Part shown: positions 12,930 through 25,500 of the stretch, one piece after another
Layout of the letters: the number at the start of each line of letters is the position of its first letter
Numbering within the stretch: position 1 is the stretch's first letter
Origin: Crossaster papposus
Lineage: Eukaryota; Echinodermata; Asteroidea; Velatida; Solasteridae
Assembly: GCA_037893245.1 (NCBI GenBank)
Contig: JBAIAA010000673.1
Location: 124,001-188,000, forward strand
DNA: 64,000 nt
Reading direction: 5' to 3'
Program-made: the position numbers and the translations under genes
The notes under the pieces: model-generated
What the model was told of the DNA's origin: nothing
Database searches by the model: none
The model's input: only the letters and a program-made list of their open reading frames with translations

Positions 12930-13619
12930 TTAAAATATAAATACTAACATAATAGAATTAGCATAATAAAATATTTACAGAAGTAGGATTTAAAAGAAAG
13001 CAGAAATCATGCAAACATTAAAATTACCTATTTACATGTAATAATGAAAATACCGTAAAAAAAATAAATATTGTTTAATAAAAAAACAAATTGTGATCTT
13101 TGATTAGCAAGCAACTTGCTGCAGAGTTTTAAATAACTGCACAATACTTATTAGGATAAACTGCCAGCGAATTTATTGTGGGAATGTAGAAAATTGTAGC
13201 GTGAAGTTTATATTTGTAAAAATATGATAATTTCAATGAAATTTGATGAATTAAAAAAAATTATAATATGGTGTTAAAGCTTTTTTTTTATTGAGAGAGC
13301 ATTTTTCTCTCCGACTTTTTATGCAGTAATATATTTCTGTGTTTTGCTTTGCTTCTATATTTTAACTAGTTGTAAATAAATAACTTTGCAAGACATGTTT
13401 CTGTTTACAATGAATGTGCTGGTATCAGCATTCTAGACATTATAGTCCAAAGATTTTGTTTAAACGATAACTATGCTCATACACAGATGTATAGAGAATG
13501 TGTAAACAAAATATAAACATGTACATTTGAAACAATTTTCCTAACAGAGGATGGAATATGTTTACAGATTTTCAGTGATGATTTGTTTGTTCAGCATTTT
13601 CCAAACGCACACAGTTATG

Positions 13620-13807
13620 TTTTGACCGGCAATCGTGGACGGGGTATTGTCCGATCGTCTTCCCTCTTTTGTTTATACTCTAACGTTTTTTGATGATCGC
13701 CATAGGATTTGTACAACGGGAAAAGATCGTGGACGTTGTGTCAATCGTGGACCCATTGTTTGACTCCCAATTCTTTTGTCCGACGACCACGATTGCTGGT
13801 CAATACA
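13620..13807. repeat. Inverted-repeat element with ATCGTGGAC phrases
   Basis: The left arm TTTTGACCGGCAATCGTGG is mirrored by CCACGATTGCTGGTCAATA at the right. ATCGTGGAC is repeated inside. The same structure is kept in the B spacer at 36152-36340. It is probably a MITE; no target duplication was determined. Confidence 0.5.
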
Positions 13808-14056
13808 AACGCACTGAGAATGGAATTTATGTTCATACACTCTTTTTACCCATAGTGTCAATATTTCGTGTTTGTCTAACAGCTTTTCCTTTGGTAATAT
13901 TTTATAGTAATGTTATTTGTGGTTTGTCCATAATTATTTCCTGCAAAGCAGTGATAATATGAGAGGTTTTAAATGTCAGAGTTTCTTTTTTTTTGACAAT
14001 CAGTACTTTTGGAATGTGCAAACAATGCCCAGTACAAAATACAACAAAAGGATAAC

Positions 14057-14599
14057 GGAATACTACTCGTAGAATGTATAACCATAACTTATTACATCAA
14101 TAATATAGATATGGTTTCATAGATACTGGTTTCCACTTTATTAATGAGACGTCAAACGTCTAAATCTGACAATGTTTGACAGAGTTATGAATATATTTCT
14201 AAGAGGAGTCAAATTGACCATGGGACCAAGTTGTTTCGATTTTGTTTGGATACTGTGCAAGTGTAAACTTGAAATCAAGTCGCCACCGAAATGAACCAGC
14301 GCTGAGCCACAGTGCCCGCTGCCGTTTGCTCTGGTTCATTTCTGCGGCGCCTGCACGGACAAAGACAAAAGAGTCTAACGACTTGATTTAAAGTCTACAC
14401 TTGCACAGTATCCAAACAAAATTTAATAAACTTGGTTTCATAGTAATTTTGACCACTCTTGGAAAATTATATATAACTCCTTCAAAAATTGTCAGATTTA
14501 GATGTTTTATGTCTATTTTTTAAGGTGAAAACCTATCTTTAAAACCATATCTATACATGTATTATCGATGTTAGTTATACATTCTACGTGTGGTATTCC
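14057..14599. repeat. Fold-back element with ~260-bp imperfect arms
   Basis: The arms start GGAATAC and end GTATTCC and remain alignable to the centre, where about 45 bp around GATACTGTGCAAGTGTA and ACTTGAAATCAAGTCG pair almost perfectly. The loop holds AACCAGCGCTGAGCCAC. The paralogous copy is 36594-37123. A long-arm MITE or fold-back transposon is the simplest reading. Confidence 0.6.
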
Positions 14600-15899
14600 A
14601 GTATATTTTTTTGCATTTTTTTGTAGACACACTGTATAACATTATGTACTATGAATTTATTGTGTTCCTTTTGGTACTTACTTATTTAATTTCGGAGAGA
14701 GTGGTCTTTAAGTTTCCTTGAATTTTCATTTTCAGGATTTGTTTAGTGCAAACTTGCTTTTTAACGTCACCTGAATATGTTTTAAAAAATGAAACCCCTC
14801 CCTCCCCCCTGCTTTAAAAGTACTCTTTAAAAGTACTCTTTAAAAGTACTCTAAAACTTTTCTGCGAGCAGAAAAGTAGAGAATACATTTTATACAAATA
14901 TTTTATTTGCTTTTCCGCTATTTTGATGTCCATTTTGAACCTCCACAACCTCCTTGTTTTTGACCTGAGCCTTTGATAACTGACTACACTAGAATTATAT
15001 TAAAGGAGTTTTTGTCACTAAAAAAATAAGAATTTGTGTTATGTAAAAGGCCCAAACTGGGTCAGGTGTAACCTATCATCGCTACTACATACAGTTTAAT
15101 ACCTATACACAAATTTATGATTTTGATCTGATCTTTAAAAGATAAATTTGAACAAGAATAAACTTTTTGAAAATATTATTCACTGTAGCTGTTTGTTTTT
15201 GTGTTACCTTAGAGGTGACTCTTGCAACTTTATACAATTGGTACTGTTTTCTACATAGTTTCAATCTGACTATACCTAGCACGATATGAGGGAGTCCCCC
15301 CTCAGTCACCCATACCTATACACTCTCTAGACTATACCCAGCACAATATGAGACCGAAGGATTCCCCTTCTTAGACCTTTATACCTATACACTCTCTAGA
15401 CTATACCCAGCACGATATGAGACCGAAGGAGTCCCCCTAATTAGTCCCCAATACCTATACACTCTAGACTATTGTTACCTAACGCAACCCCCCCCACCCA
15501 AAAAAAAAAAAAATTTAAAATTTAAGAAAATAATAAAATACTAAAGAAAATTCCTAAGAAACCACAACATTCCGCAAGCACAATGACCACACCCACAAAA
15601 GGAGGGGGTTTCCCTACGTCTCACCATTTCTCCATGGTCTCACTTCTTGCTTTCGACGTTATTAATAGCCAAACCTCTTATTCCTCCATGTTTACACCAT
15701 GGAGGTAGGATGCTTGAATTTTCATGAATGGGTGGATTTGGGGGGTACAAACGAGTAGCTTAAAATTCAAAGAGCAACCAAAAGGCTCTTTTCCTCAACC
15801 AAATTTCTATTGTTGGCTTACGATCTTCAACGTACCGAATAACAAAGAGACATTCTCTGTTTTGTACGTCACACGATGACGGTAAACTATTTAAAGAGT

Positions 15900-15910
15900 G
15901 GGGAATTCCC
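15900..15910. promoter_or_regulatory. Palindromic kappaB site upstream of RLR-B
   Basis: GGGGAATTCCC contains a perfect 10-bp palindrome matching GGGRNYYYCC. It lies about 440 bp before the donor of the putative 5' UTR exon of RLR-B, and the site and its flanks recur upstream of RLR-C (38854-38864). NF-kappaB/Rel control of an immune receptor is plausible but inferred. Confidence 0.5.
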
Positions 15911-16269
15911 TTATTTTCCCTACGTGGTACCCGCCCTGGCTGAGTGATACGGAAATAAACAGTTTATTCTTCGCTGGTAATCGGCCGTGCCGTATCACCG
16001 TGTGGTATTGCGACATTTATGCACAATGCAGAACGGAAAATATGTTATTACCACAAACATTTGTTGATGATACACTGCACTACACTGGGGAATTTGGCTT
16101 TGTATTAGCTACCCTATATAATCTTTGTATCAGCCGAACGCCATCCACAAAATTAAAAAAATTAAAGCAGCTTTTAGAATGAAAATGACTACTTCAAATA
16201 TCAAGATCGAATGAAGTAGTGGACAGTTGCACGGATTATGATAATTCATCACCTGCGCCTGAATGACGA

Positions 16270-16353
16270 CATAAATGCCTTGGGTAATTTCCCGGTCATG
16301 CCTGTTGTTGGTGTGTGACTGAGTTGTGTTCTGGTTTTTTGTATGCACTCACA
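16270..16353 (+). other. Putative 5' UTR exon of RLR-B
   Basis: A conserved stretch ends CACTCACA followed by a GTAAGT donor. The next acceptor is a T-rich tract ending CAG at 16509, and exon sequence then runs 54 nt to the ATG at 16564. The same donor and acceptor exist before RLR-C (39325/39326 and 39775/39776). The 5' limit is unknown. Confidence 0.4.
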
Positions 16354-16563
16354 GTAAGTATATTTGAATATTTAAATAGATTTATGTTTATATCAAGGGT
16401 TTATGGTATCTTTTTGGTACAACTTGTTCGCACTTTACACCTAACCCGAATGCTACCTTATTCTACCCAAAGACATTATAATTACTACTTTTTTTCATTG
16501 CCTCATCAGGTGTTTATTGTGTAACCATATCGGAATAGGACAGCTGCACACAGTCGGCCAGTC

Positions 16564-19500
16564 ATGGATAGCCTAGAAATCTCAGCCTATCGTAAAACGC
16601 TTTTGTCTATCTCAAGAGAATTAGCCGACCACGAAGTTAGGCAATTGGCATTCCTGTGCACAGAACAGCTGACAGTGAAAGAAAAAGAGAACATCTTCAA
16701 GGATGCCTTGAAACTCTTCGAAATCCTGGAACAAAGGAGGATTATCTCGGAAGACAATTTCACTTTCCTCATCGAAAGGATGGAGGACCTGCAACGTATC
16801 GACCTGAAAGAAAAACTGCTAGAGATAATGCCAGGTGAGGTTGTGTCCAGTGTTGTAGCACAAGGCTTGATTCTCAAGGCCAAGGCTTTGGACCTAATTA
16901 TTGTGTAGGCAAGGCCCTACGCAAATGGGTGTAGGGTCTTGAGCCTTGAGGGTCCAAAGCTTTCACCTGTGCCTTGAGGATCAAGCCTCGTGCTACAACA
17001 CTGGCTGTGTCAAAAATGTGTCTTTTGTCTGTGGCTGGGGCTATTCACAGTAATGTGCCAATGGCAAAACTGAAGCCATAGCCCCAAAATACACTTTCCG
17101 ACAGGTCCTTTTATGCACTGAGAGAATGCTATTTAATATTTATAACTTTTCGCTCTCTTCATAGTAATTAAACATGCTGCTAATCAGATTCGAACCAGCC
17201 AGCTGAACCTAGCTCAGTGGTCATGTGGTAAGACATCTGCACTAGAAAGCAGGAGGTCGTGGGTTCAAGTCCCACTCGAGTCAGTGATTTTATTTTTCAA
17301 AAAAATTATCTCGGCACAACACGTAGTACACAGTTTAACCAGTTCGCGCCAGGACTATCATCCCCGAGCCGAGGCGCGGATTATTTTTAAAGAAACTTGA
17401 TCTGAGGCGGGTTCAGGTCGATGGTACCGGGAAGCACACCCACACATTTCCGGCCTTGCAAATGTTTTTTTGTACGCCGGTTCAAAATTGAACAGAGCAC
17501 AGGTCTGCTGACAGACATTTCCAGCCTTGCTCGTGACTTGTTTATATGTCATCCATTTTGAATCTGGGAGAAACTTTGCGTGTATAATATACGTCCTCCG
17601 GCGCGAACTGGTTAAATACACGTTGTGGAAGAGCCAAAATCTAATATTCAAGTTACATCTCCCGATGTAAATACTATCTTATAAAATGTATTGAGAATGT
17701 ATTTTCAGAGTCTGCGGCTGGCCGGGCCGATGCAAGGAAAGAAGCCCCACCTTACGAGGCCTCAAACGGGCAACAGAACCGGTCGATGATTGGGAGTGGA
17801 GAAGGCTTTAAATCAGGCAGTGGGCTGGGAGCTGCCACAAGTTGGGAGCTCACAAACATTCATTTGACTGTTGATGGGAACAGTATTGGCAACGTTTATC
17901 ACTATGGTACGTGGTGGTGTCTGTTGTTTCTAGCTGTTGTGCCTAATGAGTGTAGACACTAAAGTTGCAAGTTGGATTTTAAAATGAGAAGAACTGCGCC
18001 AACCTAATGCCTTTACAATCATAGTAGCTCTTGTGATTTGCCTTGTGGTGATCTTTGATGACTTATTACGACTTGTGATGATTTATGATGACTTGTGATG
18101 ATTTATGATGACTTGTGATGATTTATTATGATTTGTGATGATTAATTCGCTGTTTAATTTGCCGTGCTTAACTTTTGCTTATCAATTTCACAACGTTCAA
18201 ATGTGTAACTATGTGTGACGTCACAAATTGGCTTAGTGTATGTGTTTGCTTTTGATGTTCCCAGTTACTGATTCCCAAATGTTGCATCAAATTAAAGGGA
18301 TTAGGTTTTCAAGTCTCCTAAGTTCACCCTTAGTGTCTTAATTGTGCAATACTGTATGGGGCCAATTTCACAGAGCTGCTTATAGCACAAAAAACTATTG
18401 CTTAGTAAAAATCAGGTTACAAGCCAAATTTTCATGTAATGCTTAGCTGATAACAGCTAATACCAATCACAAACAGTATAGCATAGAGTTGTGTTTTGTA
18501 AGCTGGTTTTACTAAGCTCGTCTCTATTAGTTGGTGAACTTGTGACCATAATACCTTAATACTCTATTCTTATGACCTGACATAACAGGGAACTCATTTG
18601 ATGGGTCAACGCACAATGCAAGGTGCTCATCAACTCCAGCCACTGCCAGTGGAAGTTCAAAGGGAGAAGTGACGATCAAAGCAGTAGATAGTCCTATTAC
18701 CCTTGGAAACAGTAAAGGAAACACTTACAACTATGGTATGTACCCCACTGTACCCTGGATGTGATTTGGAATTCTGCAACTAGATGGGATTACAGAAACA
18801 GGAATTTGATTTTTAGGTACCCAAAATATTCAGAATTCTTATTTTACTTCAAAGATTGTTTCTTATTCTTTTTAAAAATCACCACAGGAGATAATAATGA
18901 TGATTTCATGCTCTTTGCTATGCATAACTTTGAGAATGATTCAGTGTTCAAATTTGACATTTTTGGAATGATAAAAAAACGGAGGTGAAGAAATGGTTCA
19001 TATGAAAAAAACTCACACCTTGACGTTCACTTTTGGTAGAGTTTGGAAGAGTTCTACAACAATAGTGAACTGTTTGGGTTCAGTGTCACTCATAGCACTA
19101 CAACTAGGGCTGTAAATGCCTTTTTGTTTACATTTGTCTAATTACCGTAATGTCGACAGTACTAAGACACATTTTTGAAAAACAAATGTTACACCCGGCA
19201 GGTGATTAAGGGAGCGCACCAATGCTGGGGCACATTACAATTGATACACGATCTGGAAAAGGATGGCAGAGGGAGAGCAATATTGGTTGTACTGTTCACT
19301 AAGTGGGAACACTGCCATGAGTGACTTTATTAACACTAATTAACAAATCATGTCGAATACGGTAACTTCAATCAATGGAGCAAAACTTAGCTAAATACTT
19401 CGTATCCGCATGTGGCACAATGCACTTCTAGTCCTATAGTAACTACACATTAAATTCCTGTGGCCATCTTCTGAAACAAGACATACAATACCCATGGCCC

Positions 19501-22500
19501 AGTATTCCTGTTGTTATGGCAACATGCTTTAGCCTGGCACTAGCCTTTAAACAATACAAGTAAATGAAAAGTCTACATAATACAGTTGGTTATAAAGACA
19601 TTAACCCAGGCTAGGTCATAAAAGGGCCACTGGCCAGACCCCCAGATCCTGCTAATGGATTGACCACCTGTTATCGGAATGTCAGGGCTGGGCTACGTGG
19701 CTGTGCCTCAGCTCTATAGCTAGTCTCATAGCACACATGCACAGTGTATATTATATTGTGGGTTTGTAAACTAAGTCAACAAAACTATTTCTTACAATAT
19801 AATATCGGTTAGACCAAAGCAGACAATATACTTATACATTCCTTATTGCCTGAATCTAATGCAATCAAAGTTCTGATTCCAAGTTAAAATGTAACTAAAT
19901 TACTTCGCTTACGACTGACCAAGTTAAAGATCTAAATTATCATGGGATATAAGAAATCCTTTGACTATTACATGTAAATATCAATAATGTTAACTCAAAA
20001 GGTCATTGGCCTACTTCTAGATTTAATATACACATAGTTATTAAAATCAAGGAATTTAGTAGTACATACCTGGAAAAGGATGGCAGAGGGAGAGCAATAT
20101 TGGTTGTACTGTTCACTAAGTGGGAACACTGCCATGAGTGACCAAGTGACCAGCACAACCACACACAGCTAGCCCTCCGCCTATCTGGACTGTTCCATTC
20201 AAGGCATGCAGGGGTTTTCTGCCTGAATGCATGCTTAACAAAAATAAGGGGGGGGGGAGCATCAAACCAAGAACAGACCTCTACACTCTCCCCTGGAAAA
20301 TTAAATGTTGTCCGCAACATTGCTAAGGAAAAATTTAAAGATAACAGAGCTCAATTAGTCATTGTCTGTTGGTACGGGTACCACTGGTGCCACGGTTGTA
20401 TTTGCATCTGTGGCCAGGGCATCATCATAGGGGCAGACCATGGAAGAGCGGCCTGAGGCCACATCACGGGCAGTGCTGGTGGCCAGACCACTGGTGGATT
20501 GAGATAGGGCGGATAACATCCTGCTCGGACTGAACTCACTCCATGTGGACCTTCCTGTGGTTGACCTAACTGCCCATAGGCGAATCGCTGTGGGGGTTGT
20601 CGCTGTCTCATTGGGTAGGAACGGGCATCCTCCTCGGGACCAGGCTGCATAGGTTCAGCAATAACAGGTGGCTGGTAGTGTTCTTCTGCGTCAGGGAATG
20701 AGGCAACTGGACCAGAAACTGTTACAGGTTCCAAAGCATTAGCTGGCTCTGCATCTGGAGCCGGTTCTGCAATAGCAGGCTCAAGAGCAGGTACTGGCAC
20801 AGCAGGAAAGACTGGCTCTGGAGCAATGACTGGCGCGGAGTTGAGGCTTAAATCTGGAGTACTGGCTGGCTCCTGATTGAATCGGGAAGAAGCTGGCATG
20901 AATGCGTCGGCTTCGTAATCCAAAGCTGATGTGCCCATTGCTGATGAGTCAATCAACAGCTCCTCATCTGAACTATCACCTTCCGCCTGGGATGCCCTTG
21001 TCTTTCTGTGTGACTGTGTCCTCGTTGGCAACAAGTGTTGACGATGTGTTCTGGGTCCATCGGGCTGTTCTGCAGGGAGTTCATTGCAGGGGAAGAGCAA
21101 ATTGCGGTGAAGGGTTCTGCAACGTCCCTTGCCACTCTCTGGACGAAGTCCGTAGACTGGAGAGTCATCTCCCTTTCGGTCGATGACTACATGTATCTCT
21201 CTCTCCCAATGAGCTCTTAGTTTACCAGGACCACCTGTTTCAGTAAGGTTTCTGATGAGAACCCTGTCGCCCTGTTGGAGGACTGAACTGTTCACCTTCT
21301 TGTCAAATTGTTGCTTTCCACGAGCAGCGGATTTAGTGGCCGTCTGTCTGGCTGTCTCATAGGCAGTCTCCATCTGTCGCTTCCACTGTTTGCTGTACTC
21401 TTGGTGATCCGTGGTCTGACCAAACTGCTGACTAAGGCCAAAAGCCATATCGATTGGAAGACGAGGGTGACGTCCATACAGTAGAAAGAAGGGAGAGAAA
21501 CCCGTTGCGTCTGAGCGCGTACAGTTGTACGCATGGACCATCTTGTTGACAGCCTCTTTCCAGCGTGACTTTTCATGTTCAGGTAGGGTCCGCAGCATAC
21601 TGAGCAGCGTGCGGTTGAACCGCTCCACCTGTCCATTCCCTTGTGGGTGATAAGGAGTGGTTCGAGAGGGAGTAATACCGCTTAGGGTCTGGAGTCTCCG
21701 GAACAGGTTGTTTTCAAATTCCCTACCCTGGTCGTGGTGTATCTTGTGTGGAAATCCAAACCTCAGGACAAAATCGTTAAAAATTTTGTCCGCTACGGTC
21801 CTGCCAGATTTGTTTGTTGTTGGGTACGCCTGGGCAAATCTGGTGAAATGATCTACCACCACGAGAATGTATTCGTACCCTCCAACACTCTTTTCAAGAT
21901 GTAGAAAATCAATGGACACCATCTCGAAGGGGGCCGTGGTAACTATACTTTGGAGGGGATCTCTGGTTGGTCGAGTGGGTTTTCTCTGCTTTAAACATCG
22001 GCACACCCTGGTGACATAGTGGTCGATGTCCCGTTGCATATGAGGCCAGTAAAACCTATCACGAGCCAGGTGGCCAACACGTTCTGCTCCCAAATGGCCC
22101 ATCTCCTCATGAAGTTCACGATAAACCAGGGGGTGATACCTCCGTGGAAGAACCAGTTGATATTTGTCCCTAAATCTCCGCCGAAGAACACCATCGTTAC
22201 CCACTTGCAGCTTGTCCCATTCACGAAGGAGAATTACTGTGTTTGGATTTGTGCCCAATCGGCCCTGCCTATCAGGACGTTTACCCTCGCTCATGTACTG
22301 GAAAACAGGGCTGATAACTGCATCCTCATGCTGGGCTCTCTTCAATTCCTCCACAGTGATGTGCTGAGTAGAAGTCACCTTGTCATCTGGGCCAGCAATG
22401 TCCGTTGTGATGGCGGCTATCCATGGGCATGATCCCGATTGATCGGCTCCAACTGCCTCAACCATAGCGGCAACCTGGTCCGGACTCATTTCCTCCGTGC

Positions 22501-25500
22501 ACTGTGCCATGTAGTCACCAATGTACAGGGGCATACGGGAGAGGCCATCCGCATCAGCATGTGATCTTCCAGGGCGATACTTGATTGTAAAGCAAAAATC
22601 GGCCAGTTCCGCAACCCACCTGTGCCCAGTAGCATTCAACTTTGCTGACGATAGAACATAGGTGAGGGGGTTATTGTCGGTGACTACGATAAATGAAGGG
22701 GCATAGTAGAGATAGTCACGAAACTTTTCACACACCGCCCACTTCAAGGCCAGAAATTCAAGTTTGCCTGAATGGAGGTGGTAATTTTTCTCTGCTGGGC
22801 TCAGCGTGCGAGACCCATATCCAATGACCCTCATCTTTCCACCCTGTTCCTGGTAGAGAACCGCTCCTAACCCATCATGGGAAGCATCTGTGTGCAGGAT
22901 AAAGGGTTTTTCATGATTCGGGAAACCCATAACTGGTGGGCAGGTCAAACAACCGAGAAGCTGCACTAGAACTTTCTGGTGATCACTGGACCAGGTGATG
23001 GGCTGGCGTGATGATACCTGACCTGCACCTTTGCTACTCTCTCCTACTTTCCTCTGAAATCTCTTAGAAGCTTTAGTGTCTCCTGCTCTTGGGCAACCGA
23101 TCTCACTAGGCTGTTTGAGGAGCTCGTACAGTGGCTTGGCGATGCGGGAAAAGTTCATGATGTACTGGCGATAGTAGCCTATCAGGCCAAGAAGCTTTCT
23201 CAGTTCACCGACGGTGGTTGGGGGTTTGTCCCGTAGAGCTTCTACTGCTGCAATATCAGCTGGGTCCATATTGTACCCCTCACTGGAAACAATTCGCCCC
23301 AAGTACCGCACCTCACTCTGAAAAAGACTACACTTGCTGGGCTTCAGCTTCACACCCCGCTCTTGAAGGCGTCTAAGCACCCGCCGGACATTTTCCACGT
23401 GAGCCTCGAAGGTGTCCCCATAGACCAAAATATCATCGAGATAGACCACTGCAACCTCCCCGACTAACCCATCTAAGCAGGACTCCATACATCTTTGAAA
23501 AACTGCAGGCGCATTGGTCAATCCAAAGGGTATGCGATTCCATTCGTATAAACCCCATGGGGTGATGAAGGCTGTTTTGGGCCGGCTTTCCTCTGCCATA
23601 AAACCCTGGTGGTAGGCCTTGCCCTGGTCGAGTGTGGAAAACCAGTGGTTACCGCCGAGACTATCCAGTACATCCTGAATACGGGGAATCGGTTGTCTAT
23701 CAGGAATGGTCTTCTGGTTTAGTTGGCGATAATCGACACAAAGACGCAGTGACCCATCCTTCTTCCGAACACAGACAACTGGAGACGAATACGGCGATTC
23801 TGACTTCCGTATCCAGCCTCTTTCAATTAAATTCTTCAGATAGGACTTCACCTCTCTATACAGTGGTGGTGGTATGGACATGTAGGACTTCTGTACTGGC
23901 TGTTCATCCCTTAACCGAATATTCATCTGCAGGTCTTGAATGCAACCCAGGTCACTATCGTCCCTAGCAAAGGCTCCTGCCTCCTCCCTCAGCATCCTTG
24001 TCACCTCTTGCTGCTGTCCGTCCGTTAGGTGGGTGACATCAACTGGGGGAACCCATGCCTCAGGACCCTCTTCTTGGACCATATGGACACCTACTGCTTG
24101 TCGAGTTCTGCTAGGCTCTCTGAGTGGGACTGGCTGCCAATCATCCACTAGCTGAAGGGTACCAAGCATGGAGCGGCTCCTTACAGATACGTCCCGACTC
24201 CCAGTATTCAGCACCAGGATTTTTACTGTTCTAGTTGTCCCCCTCGGTAGTTGTAGTATTGCTGGCTGAACCTCCAGCTCGGAGGGCCACTGTTCACTGT
24301 CATCTGGTTCGAAGAGAAGTGTTGTTTCTCTCATGGCCTGGGTTGGATTTACTCTAGCTGGGATGTACAAGTAGCTTTGGCTAGGGACAGTGATGTTTTG
24401 TCGTCCCAGCCTCACATCACAGGAGTTATCCGACCTTTCCTCTTGGATGAGGTGAGCAAGGATATTAACCTCGCGACGTCGCATTGAGGGAAAGGCCGCA
24501 TGCACCAGGTTGACTGGCGAGGGTCCCCCATGATTCGACTTAAGGATCTCCTTGATGACATTATACCCAATAATGGGAACCTCGCTGGTCCCGGAAGTCA
24601 CCAAAACCGGTACCCGAATCGGCGGGTGTTGCCCTGAAGCCAGTTGGAATGCAATTTCAATCCACCCATCAAAGGGGATTTTAGTGCCGTTGGCTGCTGT
24701 TAGGTCCAGGCTCTCCGTCCCCAGCAACTCTGTCAGTTGTCTCACCTGAATGTTGGGTAGATGTCTCTCTTTCCACTGGGTAGGGAGTATGGACACTTGG
24801 GCGCCGGTATCCCATAATACCCTTGCCTCAACGCCACAGATCCATCCGTTAACTAAGCATTTCTCCCCGACCAGACGACCGACTTGTTGCCTGGATGATA
24901 AGTGACACACTTGGGACTTTGAAGAAGAATGACCAGTTACTGCCCGTCCCGCAGCAGTAACGGGTTGGCGTTTCCCGACTGCCTCCCCTGACGACAACCT
25001 CGGGCAAAGTGCTCGACTGACCCACACTTATAACAGTGGTTACAAGTATCTCCATAACCATTCCTCTGGCAAGATTGACATCCTCTAACCCTGGGCCTGT
25101 TGTTGGATCTTCGGTCAAATTGTTGCTGGACTACAGGTGCAGCCATCGCCTCTTGGAGCGTGGCAAGTTGTTGCTTAACTGATGCAATTTCTGCGATGCC
25201 TATTTTTAGCTCAGCTAGGTCTGTCATCAGTGTACCCTCCTTTGGTTTCCTCTTCATTTGATCTTGGCTGTCCTGACTCTGCACTTCTTGGACAGAGATG
25301 GCCCTGGGATGCAGCTTCTCTAACCGCTCCGTCTCGTGGCTCGCTGCTATATTAACCTTCTCAAAAAGAAGCTCGTCTGACGTGTCGGAGTCCTGTAGGA
25401 GTAGCCGGATTTCGCTCCTCACAGATTCACTCCTGAGCCCTGTGCATAATGAGTGGAGGAACATGTTTTGGACGAGGGCAGGGTCATATTTTATCCCAGA

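Larger units (their letters stand above)
10779..15899. other. Spacer downstream of RLR-A, paralogous to 33920-38853
   Basis: No gene is visible. The spacer aligns by eye, colinearly, with the sequence after RLR-B, apart from element insertions. It contains the elements listed separately, two palindromic structures, and at about 15270-15475 three roughly 70-bp tandem units around CTATACCCAGCACGATATGAG. The B spacer has only about two of these units (37800-37925). Confidence 0.7.

Noticed and set aside
17211-17283. Functional tRNA gene
   Set aside because: A and B boxes are good, but the acceptor stem does not pair and the anticodon loop has 8 bases; treated as tRNA-derived repeat.
20351-20700. 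Env-like gene at the 3' end of the Ty3/Gypsy element
   Set aside because: The region is the Pro/Ala/Glu-rich tail of pol; no separate frame, signal peptide or transmembrane segment.
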